Assembly: GCF_018614525.1 (NCBI RefSeq)
Contig: NZ_JAGGOL010000078.1
Span: 1 to 60,018, forward strand
Length of the DNA: 60,018 bases
Source of the DNA: Streptomyces sp. ISL-11
GTDB lineage: Bacteria; Actinomycetota; Actinomycetes; Streptomycetales; Streptomycetaceae
Direction of reading: 5' to 3'
Numbering within the stretch: position 1 is the stretch's first letter; each line of letters starts with the position of its first letter. Under the pieces are notes generated by a model. That model worked only from the letters and a program-made list of their open reading frames with translations, was not told the DNA's origin and made no database searches. The translations under genes were made by a program, and so were the position numbers. Shown one piece after another: positions 30,392-37,404 of this stretch.

Positions 30392-32530
30392 TCAGCCGGT
30401 GACGGATTCCCTGCCGTTCTCGATGTGCCCCATGAGCCGCCGTGCGAAGGACCGGTCCTCGGCGACGCCGATCACCAGGTCGTACCACCCGTCCGCCCCG
30501 CCCGCGGCGTGCGGCAGGGTCCGCGTCGCCCCGGGCGCGAGGGTGACGGTCCGGGGCCGCCCGGTGCCGTAGCCGTGGACGGACAGGGTGACGGTCAGGG
30601 GCACGGGTCCCCGGTTGGCCAGCGTGAGGTGCAGCTCGCGCCGGGCGGCGTCGAGGCGGGTGGCCAGGTGCAGCCCGGCGGCCGCGCCCCGGGCCGTGCC
30701 GGCGCACTCGCGCCGGAAGCCGCCGGGGCCGGTGAGGACGAAGTCGTACGCGCCCTTCCGCACCGGTACGTCCCACGAGGCGCTGCCCAGCACGTCGCGG
30801 TGCTGCGGCGTGCCGTACTCCCCCGCGTACGGGTACAGCGCGAAGTGCGCGCTGGAGCGTCCGGCGTTGCGCAGCCGCAGCCGGAACAGCTCGCCGTCGA
30901 GTCCGCCGTCCGCGTCGGGCCGGTACGGCAGCGGGCGCGTGGGGCGGGTGCCGGGCTCCTGGCGGGGCATCCGCTGCTCGGCGGGCGGCCGGGGGCTCCA
31001 GCGGCCGGTGAACGGCGGAACGGCGCCCGGCCGCTCCACCGGGGGCAGCCGGCGGCCGCGGGTGAAGTCGAAGGCGCCGGTCAGGTCGCCGCAGACGGTC
31101 CGCCGCCAGGCGCTGATGTTGGGCTCGCGGACGCCGAGGCGGCGCTCCAGGAAGCGGATGACGGAGGTGTGGTCGAAGACCTCGGAGCAGACGTAGCCGC
31201 CCAGCGACCAGGGCGAGACGACGAGCATGGGCACCCGGATGCCGAGGCCCACCGGGCGGCCCTGCCAGAACTCGCCCTCCGTGCCGGGCGGGGGCACGGG
31301 CGGCGGCACGTGGTCGAAGAAGCCGTCGTTCTCGTCGTAGGTGATGAACAGCGCCGTGTGCCGCCAGACCTCGGGATTGCGGCCCAGCGCGTCGAGGATC
31401 CGGTAGACGAGGGAGGCGCTGGCGACGGGCGAGGACGAGCCGGGGTGCTCGGAATCGGCGGCCGAGGGGACGAGGTAGGAGACCTGGGGCAGCGTGCCGG
31501 CGGCGACGTCCGCGGCGAAGGCGGTCGCCAGGGAGCCGGGCTCGCCGCGCCGCAGGGCGCGGCGGAAGAGGGTGCGGTCGGCGTCGGTGAGCGCGGCGAC
31601 GCCCTCGTCGAGGAGGGCCAGGAGCCGCTCGCGGGCCGGCGCGTCGGCGGCGGCCGCCTTCTCGTAGAAGGCGGTCATGGTGCGGACGCCGTCAATCCTG
31701 GCGAGGGCCTTGCGCGCGACGGCCTTGAAGCTCGCGAAGAACTCCAGGTTGTTGTCGGTGAAGTTGTCCCACTCCTGGTAGACCTGCCAGCCGACGCCCG
31801 CCTTCTGGAGGCGCTCGGCGTAGGTCGTCCAGGTGTAGCCGGGGTGGGTGTCCTCGGCGTAGGCGTCGTTGCCGACGGCCCGCTTGCCGCCGGCGCCCGG
31901 CTCGAAGCCGGTCCAGCCGCTGAACAGGTGGTTGCGATTGGGGCTGGTGGAGGAGTGGATCGAGGAGTGGTAGGCGTCGCAGACGGTGAAGGTGTCGGCG
32001 AGCTCGAAGTGCAGGGGCACGTCGGCGCGGTCGTAGTGGGCCATGGTGGCGGGTGACTTGGCGGCGGTCCAGCCGTCCATCCAGCCGTCGCGCCACGCCT
32101 TGGCGCCACCGTCCCAGCTGTGGTCGAGGGCGCCGATGTACTGGAGGTCCCGGTGCTGGGCGGCCGCCGCGTCCCGGACGCCGAACGGCAGAACAGGCCC
32201 GGAGGGGCCGGGCTGCCGGAAGACGGTGCCACCGCCGGGCAGCCGTACGGCGTTGCGGTCGCCGAAGCCGCGTACGCCCCGGAGCGTGCCGAAGTAGTGA
32301 TCGAAGGAACGGTTCTCCTGCATCAGGATCACCACGTGCCGGATCTCGTCGAGCCCCTGGCGACCGCCCCGCCCGGCGTCGGCCGCGATCACCCGCTGGA
32401 GGGACGGCGGCAGCAGCGAGCTCCCGGCGGCGAGCGCCGCCGCGCCGCCGGCGCCCAGGGCCAGGGCGCGTCTGCGCGACATCTCCCCGCGCGGTATCGC
32501 CCCGGCCGGTCCCGGCATCCCCTGTGTCAC
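30392..32530 (-). CDS. Phosphocholine-specific phospholipase C, Tat-exported
   Basis: A 712-residue secreted phosphoesterase of the bacterial non-haemolytic phospholipase C family, hydrolysing phosphatidylcholine or similar lipids. The twin-arginine signal is MSRRRALALGAGG. The catalytic region has MQENRSFDHYFGTLRGVRGF, NRNHLFSGW, ITYDENDGFFDHV and a metal-binding FDHTSVIRFLE. Two C-terminal DUF756 domains follow from about residue 520. The GTG at 32530 is preferred because GGGAGG lies about 8 nt upstream; an ATG at 32518 is the alternative. Such enzymes are often induced by phosphate starvation, but no PHO box was identified here. Confidence 0.9.
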   Translation of the reverse strand: MTQGMPGPAGAIPRGEMSRRRALALGAGGAAALAAGSSLLPPSLQRVIAADAGRGGRQGLDEIRHVVILMQENRSFDHYFGTLRGVRGFGDRNAVRLPGGGTVFRQPGPSGPVLPFGVRDAAAAQHRDLQYIGALDHSWDGGAKAWRDGWMDGWTAAKSPATMAHYDRADVPLHFELADTFTVCDAYHSSIHSSTSPNRNHLFSGWTGFEPGAGGKRAVGNDAYAEDTHPGYTWTTYAERLQKAGVGWQVYQEWDNFTDNNLEFFASFKAVARKALARIDGVRTMTAFYEKAAAADAPARERLLALLDEGVAALTDADRTLFRRALRRGEPGSLATAFAADVAAGTLPQVSYLVPSAADSEHPGSSSPVASASLVYRILDALGRNPEVWRHTALFITYDENDGFFDHVPPPVPPPGTEGEFWQGRPVGLGIRVPMLVVSPWSLGGYVCSEVFDHTSVIRFLERRLGVREPNISAWRRTVCGDLTGAFDFTRGRRLPPVERPGAVPPFTGRWSPRPPAEQRMPRQEPGTRPTRPLPYRPDADGGLDGELFRLRLRNAGRSSAHFALYPYAGEYGTPQHRDVLGSASWDVPVRKGAYDFVLTGPGGFRRECAGTARGAAAGLHLATRLDAARRELHLTLANRGPVPLTVTLSVHGYGTGRPRTVTLAPGATRTLPHAAGGADGWYDLVIGVAEDRSFARRLMGHIENGRESVTG

Positions 32531-32655
32531 GATCGGCCTCCCCGCCTGTGGTCCACGGTCCGGGAGGTCCGGATCACGCCGTGGGTACCGGCCGGGACGG
32601 TAGTGGCACGGGGTGGCCGAGGGAAGTCCCCCGGCCGGCCCGGCGGTGAACAGCG

Positions 32656-33240
32656 TCAGCCGGCGGGCGCCTGCCAGCTGTGCGCCACGTCGACGACGAG
32701 GCGGTCGCCCCACTGGAAGACCCGGAACGGCAGCTTCCCGCGCACGCCGAGCCCGATCTGGGTGTCGCCCTCGAAGCTGCTGGCGTAGCGAGTGTCCTGG
32801 AACGTGCGGTACCCGCCGATGTCCACGCCCGGCAGCGGCTGTCCGGCACGGCCCGGGTAGGTCGGCTTGCCGGTGTTCGGGTCGTAGCTGGGCGCGGCCA
32901 CCCGGACCTCCAGGATCGCGCCGCCGCCGACCGGGATCGGGTCTCCGGAACCGTCCTGGTACAGCGTGTCGACGTAGCTCACGCGGTAGCCGATCGGGCG
33001 GCCGCCGGTGTTCCTGACGTCGAAGACCATGCGGTCGTAGCACTCGTGCTGCCCGGTCCTGATAGCGGTCAGCGGCTTGTACCCCGTGTCCGTGCTCGCC
33101 CTGGGCAGGCTCCCCCAGCCGCTGTCGCAGCTCGTCGTGGACGCCGTCCCCTTGTCGAGCGCCGTCGACGGGACCGTCGCCGCCGTCAGTCCGGCGCCCG
33201 CCAGCACGATCGCGGCCAGCGTCCTGCTCCACCGTCGCAT
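32656..33240 (-). CDS. Secreted AMIN-like domain protein
   Basis: A 194-residue exported protein. The signal peptide (MRRWSRTLAAIVLAGAGLTA) is followed by a beta-rich domain: YKPLTAIRTGQHECYDRMVF, GYRVSYVDTLYQDGSG, and a C-terminal FRVFQWGDRLVVDVAHSW. This ending is the hallmark of AMIN-like domains, which bind cell-wall or extracellular ligands. Cys residues near the N-terminus and in HECYD may pair. GGGGG lies 6 nt before the ATG; a GTG one codon upstream is possible. It is 125 bp upstream of the phospholipase gene on the same strand. Confidence 0.75.
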   Translation of the reverse strand: MRRWSRTLAAIVLAGAGLTAATVPSTALDKGTASTTSCDSGWGSLPRASTDTGYKPLTAIRTGQHECYDRMVFDVRNTGGRPIGYRVSYVDTLYQDGSGDPIPVGGGAILEVRVAAPSYDPNTGKPTYPGRAGQPLPGVDIGGYRTFQDTRYASSFEGDTQIGLGVRGKLPFRVFQWGDRLVVDVAHSWQAPAG

Positions 33241-33398
33241 CACTACCCCCAGCCATCGGTTACGGGCACACCCTGGGCCCGCACCACGCGATCATGCCGG
33301 ACCGTTTCCACACACGGGGTGCGTATGAGTCAATTCCAGCCAACTGCGGCTGACTTCGGCTGTTTTCGGTAATACGAGAAGGCGGTTGTAGGGCTTAC

Positions 33399-33454
33399 GG
33401 CCGGCGTTCGGCCCGCTCACGACGACGGCCGGCGTTCGGCGCGCTCACGACGAC
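33399..33454. repeat. 28-bp tandem repeat downstream of gatB
   Basis: Two 28-bp units (33399-33426 and 33427-33454), each beginning GGCCGGCGTTCGGC and ending CTCACGACGAC, differ at one position. A third partial unit (GGCCG) leads into the terminator hairpin. Confidence 0.85.
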
Positions 33455-33484
33455 GGCCGCCCCTCGCGCGGAGGGACGGCCGTC
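33452..33484 (-). terminator. Terminator of the gat operon
   Basis: GACGGCCG (33452-33459) pairs with CGGCCGTC (33477-33484), with an inner CCCTC/GAGGG stem. It begins 21 nt past the gatB stop. Confidence 0.8.
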
Positions 33485-33505
33485 GCACTGCGGAACGGGA
33501 AGGGG

Positions 33506-35014
33506 TCAGCCCTCGACGCCCAGCTTCTCCAGGATCAGCTCCCGCACGCGTGCCGCGTCCGCCTGGCCCCGGGTGGCCTTCATGACCGCGCCGACGAGCG
33601 CGCCCGCCGCGGCGACCTTGCCCGAGCGGATCTTGTCGGCGATGCCGGCGTTGGCCGCGATGGCCTCGTCCACGGCCGTGCCCAGCGCGCCCTCGTCGGA
33701 GACGACGGCCAGGCCGCGCTTCTCGACGACGGTGTCCGGGTCGCCCTCGCCGGCCAGGATGCCCTCGATGACCTGGCGGGCCAGCTTGTCGTTGAGCTTG
33801 CCCTCGGCGACCAGGGCGCACACGCGCGCGACCTGCTCCGGGGTGATCTCCAGCGCGGCGAGGTCGGTACCGGCCTCGTTCGCCCGGCGGGCCAGCTCGC
33901 CCATCCACCACTTACGGGCGGAGGCGGCGTCCGCGCCCGCCTCGATGGTGGCGACGATCAGGTCGACGGCGCCCGCGTTGAGGATCGACTGCATGTCGTG
34001 CGCGGAGACGCCCCACTCCTCGCGCAGCCGGTTGCGGCGCACGCGCGGCAGCTCGGGCAGCCCCTTGCGGAGCTCCTCCACCCACTCCCGGGCGGGAGCG
34101 ACCGGGACCAGGTCCGGCTCGGGGAAGTAGCGGTAGTCCTCGGCGTTGTCCTTGATACGGCCCGCCGTGGTGGACCCGTCCTCCTCGTGGAAGTGCCGGG
34201 TCTCCTGCACGATGGTGCCGCCGGAGGACAGCACCGCCGCGTGCCGCTGGATCTCGAAGCGCGCCGCGCGCTCGACCGAGCGCAGCGAGTTGACGTTCTT
34301 CGTCTCCGAGCGGGTGCCGAACTTCTCGGTGCCGTTCGGGCGCAGCGAGAGGTTCACGTCGCAGCGCATCTGGCCCTGCTCCATGCGGGCCTCGGACACG
34401 CCGAGCGCCTTGATGAGCTCGCGCAGCTCGGCGACGTACGCCTTGGCGACCTCGGGGGCCCGCTCGCCCGCGCCCTCGATCGGCTTGGTGACGATCTCGA
34501 TGAGCGGGATGCCGGCCCGGTTGTAGTCGAGCAGGGAGTGCGAGGCGCCGTGGATGCGGCCGGTGGCGCCGCCCACGTGCAGCGACTTGCCGGTGTCCTC
34601 CTCCATGTGGGCGCGCTCGATCTCCACGCGGAAGATCTCGCCGTCCTCCAGCTGGACGTCCAGATAGCCGTTGAAGGCGATCGGCTCGTCGTACTGGGAG
34701 GTCTGGAAGTTCTTCGGCATGTCCGGATAGAAGTAGTTCTTCCGGGCGAAGCGGCACCACTCGGCGATCTCGCAGTGCAGCGCGAGACCGATCTTCACGG
34801 CGGACTCGACGCCGATCGCGTTGACGACCGGCAGCGAGCCGGGCAGGCCGAGGCAGGTGGGGCAGGTCTGCGAGTTGGGCTCGGCGCCCAGCTCGGTGGA
34901 GCACCCGCAGAACATCTTGGTCCTGGTGCCGAGCTCGACATGGACTTCGAGGCCCATGACGGGGTCGTAGGACGCCAGCGCGTCCTCGTACGACACCAGA
35001 TCAATGGTGGTCAC
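33506..35014 (-). CDS. gatB: Asp-tRNA(Asn)/Glu-tRNA(Gln) amidotransferase subunit B
   Basis: A 502-residue GatB, which binds the mischarged tRNA and phosphorylates its Glu or Asp side chain before amidation. The cradle domain begins YDPVMGLEVHVELGTRTKMF and carries the zinc-binding set FCGCS and CPTCLGLPG, followed by the Mg-site segment (FARKNYFYPDMPKNFQTSQYD). The helical and YqeY-like tail domain is at the C-terminus (VEKRGLAVVSDEGALGTAVD). GTG start at 35014, 14 nt after the small membrane gene. It is the last gene of the gatC-gatA-orf-gatB unit and is followed by a terminator. Confidence 0.97.
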   Translation of the reverse strand: MTTIDLVSYEDALASYDPVMGLEVHVELGTRTKMFCGCSTELGAEPNSQTCPTCLGLPGSLPVVNAIGVESAVKIGLALHCEIAEWCRFARKNYFYPDMPKNFQTSQYDEPIAFNGYLDVQLEDGEIFRVEIERAHMEEDTGKSLHVGGATGRIHGASHSLLDYNRAGIPLIEIVTKPIEGAGERAPEVAKAYVAELRELIKALGVSEARMEQGQMRCDVNLSLRPNGTEKFGTRSETKNVNSLRSVERAARFEIQRHAAVLSSGGTIVQETRHFHEEDGSTTAGRIKDNAEDYRYFPEPDLVPVAPAREWVEELRKGLPELPRVRRNRLREEWGVSAHDMQSILNAGAVDLIVATIEAGADAASARKWWMGELARRANEAGTDLAALEITPEQVARVCALVAEGKLNDKLARQVIEGILAGEGDPDTVVEKRGLAVVSDEGALGTAVDEAIAANAGIADKIRSGKVAAAGALVGAVMKATRGQADAARVRELILEKLGVEG

Positions 35015-35028
35015 GGAAAACTAACCTC

Positions 35029-35280
35029 TCAGTCCGCGAGGACGTCGTCGCTGCTCATCCGGCGCAGTTCGCGCACGAGCAGGGCGACACCGGTGGCGAT
35101 GGCGGCGGCGGAGACGATGGCGTCCACGAGCTGGAGAGTGTCCTGCTCGCCCTTGGCCTTCTTCGCCTGCTTGATGACGCTCACGGCGCCGAAGAGCGTG
35201 GTGCCGATGGACAGGTACGTGCCGGGCTTGGACTTCTTGAAGCCCTTGGCCTTCGCGAGCTTGCCGGTCTTTTCGGTCAC
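35029..35280 (-). CDS. Small membrane protein inside the gat operon
   Basis: An 83-residue protein of unknown function between gatA and gatB. It opens with a lysine-rich stretch (KTGKLAKAKGFKKSKPG), then a hydrophobic segment (YLSIGTTLFGAVSVI), a basic loop (KQAKKAKGEQD) and a second segment (VDAIVSAAAIATGVALLV). Its GTG overlaps the gatA stop by four bases (GTGA), and GGAGG lies 10 nt upstream, so it is translationally coupled to gatA. I believe a similar ORF occurs at this place in other Streptomyces. A role in tRNA amidation is not implied by the sequence. Confidence 0.8.
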   Translation of the reverse strand: MTEKTGKLAKAKGFKKSKPGTYLSIGTTLFGAVSVIKQAKKAKGEQDTLQLVDAIVSAAAIATGVALLVRELRRMSSDDVLAD

Positions 35281-36776
35281 AGTGACGGTGCCTCCTCGAG
35301 CAGCGGGTGCCCCCAGCGGGCGTTGAACGCGGCCTCGACCGCGGCGCCCACTCGGTAGAGCCGGTCGTCGGCCATGGCCGGCGCGATGATCTGCAGACCC
35401 ACGGGCATCCCGTCCTCGGGTGCCAGACCGCAGGGCAGCGACATCGCGGAGTTGCCGGCCAGGTTGGTCGGGATGGTGCACAGGTCGGCGAGGTACATCG
35501 CCATCGGGTCGTCCGCCCGCTCGCCGATCGGGAACGCGGTGGTCGGGGTGGTCGGCGAGATCAGCACGTCGACACCGCCCTCGCCGAACGCCTTCTCGAA
35601 GTCGCGCGTGATCAGGGTGCGGACCTTCTGCGCCGAACCGTAGTACGCGTCGTAGTAGCCGGAGCTGAGCGCGTACGTACCGAGGATCACGCGGCGCTTG
35701 ACCTCGTCGCCGAAGCCGGCCTCGCGGGTGAGCGCGGTGACGTCCTCGGCGGACTTCGTGCCGTCGTCGCCGACCCGCAGGCCGTAGCGCATGGCGTCGA
35801 AGCGGGCCAGGTTCGAGGAGCACTCGGACGGCGCGATCAGGTAGTACGCGGCCAGGGCGAGGTCGAAGGAGGGGCAGTCCACCTCGACGACCTCGGCGCC
35901 GAGCTCCCTGAGGAGCTCCACGGACTCGTCGAAGCGCTGGAGGACACCGGCCTGGTAGCCCTCGCCGCGGAACTGCTTGACGACGCCGACGCGCATGCCC
36001 TTGACGTCGCCGTTGCGGGCCGCCTCGACGACCGGCGGGACCGGGGCGTCGATGGAGGTGGAGTCCAGCGGGTCGTGGCCGGCGATGACCTCGTGCAGCA
36101 GGGCCGCGTCCAGGACCGTACGGGCGCAGGGGCCGCCCTGGTCGAGGGAGGACGAGAAGGCCACCATGCCGTAGCGGGAGACGGCGCCGTAGGTCGGCTT
36201 GACGCCGACGGTGCCGGTGACGGCGGCGGGCTGGCGGATGGAACCGCCGGTGTCCGTGCCGATGGCGAGGGGGGCCTCGTAGGCGGCCAGGGCGGCGGAG
36301 GAGCCGCCGCCGGAGCCGCCGGGGATCTTGGTGAGGTCCCAGGGGTTGCCGGTGGGCCCGTAGGCGCTGTTCTCGGTGGAGGACCCCATGGCGAACTCGT
36401 CCATGTTGGTCTTGCCGAGGATGACGACGTCCGCTTCCTTGAGCCTGCGGGTCAGGGTCGCGTCGTACGGCGGGATCCAGCCTTCGAGGATCTTGGAACC
36501 GACGGTGGTCGGGATCCCCTTGGTGGTGAAGATGTCCTTGAGCGCGAGCGGGACGCCGGCCAGCGGGCCGAGCTTCTCGCCGCGGGCCCGCTTCTCGTCG
36601 ACGGCGCGGGCCTGCGCGAGGGCGCCCTCGCGGTCGAGGTGCAGGAAGGCGTTGACCTTCTCGTCGACGGCCTCGATGCGGGCCAGGTGCGCCTCGGTCA
36701 CCTGGACGGCGGTGACCTCGCCCGAGGCGATCTTCGCGGCGATCTCCGCCGCGGTCAGCTTGATCAGTTCAGACAT
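35277..36776 (-). CDS. gatA: Glu-tRNA(Gln)/Asp-tRNA(Asn) amidotransferase subunit A
   Basis: A 499-residue amidase-signature enzyme that releases ammonia from glutamine for transamidation. The Ser-cisSer-Lys triad is Lys80 (PLALKDIF), Ser155 (IPGGSGGGSSAAL) and Ser179 (GTDTGGSIRQPA). The region around Ser155 reads GGSGGGSS rather than the common GGSSGGSA, a conservative variation. ATG at 36776, two bases after the gatC stop, so the two are coupled. Together with GatB it makes Gln-tRNA and/or Asn-tRNA by the indirect route. Confidence 0.97.
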   Translation of the reverse strand: MSELIKLTAAEIAAKIASGEVTAVQVTEAHLARIEAVDEKVNAFLHLDREGALAQARAVDEKRARGEKLGPLAGVPLALKDIFTTKGIPTTVGSKILEGWIPPYDATLTRRLKEADVVILGKTNMDEFAMGSSTENSAYGPTGNPWDLTKIPGGSGGGSSAALAAYEAPLAIGTDTGGSIRQPAAVTGTVGVKPTYGAVSRYGMVAFSSSLDQGGPCARTVLDAALLHEVIAGHDPLDSTSIDAPVPPVVEAARNGDVKGMRVGVVKQFRGEGYQAGVLQRFDESVELLRELGAEVVEVDCPSFDLALAAYYLIAPSECSSNLARFDAMRYGLRVGDDGTKSAEDVTALTREAGFGDEVKRRVILGTYALSSGYYDAYYGSAQKVRTLITRDFEKAFGEGGVDVLISPTTPTTAFPIGERADDPMAMYLADLCTIPTNLAGNSAMSLPCGLAPEDGMPVGLQIIAPAMADDRLYRVGAAVEAAFNARWGHPLLEEAPSL

Positions 36777-36778
36777 GG

Positions 36779-37075
36779 TCAGTCCTCCCCCAGGATCTGC
36801 GGCACCTTGAAACGCTGCTGCTCCTGGGCCGGGGCGCCGGACAGCGCCTCCTGCGGGGTCAGCGACGGACGGATCTCGTCCGGACGCATGACGTTGGTCA
36901 GCGGCAGCGGGTGGGACGTCGGCGGTACGTCCTGGTCGGCGACCTCGGAGACGCGGGCGACCGCGCCGATGATGTCGTCGAGCTGTCCGGCGAAGTGGTC
37001 GAGCTCTTCGTCCTTGAGCTCCAGACGTGCCAGCCGGGCGAGGTGGGCGACCTCCTCGCGCGTGATGCCAGGCAT
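36779..37075 (-). CDS. gatC: Amidotransferase subunit C
   Basis: A 98-residue GatC, which wraps around and stabilises GatA. It starts MPGITREEVAHLARLARLEL, the standard family opening, and ends with the extended tail VMRPDEIRPSLTPQEALSGA. It is the first gene of the operon. GAGGA lies 8 nt before the ATG, and TAGGAT at 37125-37130 (minus strand) is the likely -10. Length is normal. Confidence 0.96.
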   Translation of the reverse strand: MPGITREEVAHLARLARLELKDEELDHFAGQLDDIIGAVARVSEVADQDVPPTSHPLPLTNVMRPDEIRPSLTPQEALSGAPAQEQQRFKVPQILGED

Positions 37076-37124
37076 GCGGCGATCCTCAGGGTTCGTGACG
37101 GTTTCTGGGCGGTTTATTGGCCCA

Positions 37125-37168
37125 ATCCTATGGCTCCGCCACCCATGCCCGCGAAATCCTTTCGCGGG
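37125..37168 (-). promoter_or_regulatory. Putative gat promoter region with hairpin
   Basis: The minus strand carries TAGGAT (37125-37130), about 50 nt before the gatC start. A 9-bp stem, CCCGCGAAA with TTTCGCGGG (37148-37168, loop TCC), lies where the -35 would be, and no good -35 hexamer is visible. The hairpin adjoins the 77-bp repeat array. Confidence 0.4.
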
Positions 37169-37181
37169 GGGCCCACCGATC

Positions 37182-37400
37182 CAGCCCGTCCGGCGTTTGA
37201 GGACGCCCGCCGCAGGCGCCACGGACCCGCGCCTTCGCGTCCGGCCGCCCTGCCAATGCAGCCCGTCCGGCCTTTGAGGACGCCCACCGCAGGCGCTACG
37301 AACCCGCGCCTCCGCGTCTGGCCGCCCTGCCAATCCAGCCCGTCCGGCGCTTGAGGACGCCCGCCGCAGGCGCCATGGACCCGCGCCCCGCGACCGGCCG
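37182..37400. repeat. Three tandem 77-bp copies of the dispersed repeat
   Basis: CAGCCCGTCCGG starts at 37182, 37259 and 37336, an exact 77-bp period. Each unit continues with a variant of TTTGAGGACGCCC, then GCAGGCGC and CCCGCGCC. The units differ at about ten positions. The third runs to within a few bases of the stop codon of the downstream gene at 37405. This arrangement has single arms repeated head to tail instead of a palindrome. Confidence 0.9.
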
Positions 37401-37404
37401 CGCC

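Noticed and set aside
37182..37400. CRISPR array from the regularly spaced repeats
   Set aside because: The 77-bp units are similar along nearly their whole length with no unique spacers, and no cas genes are present.
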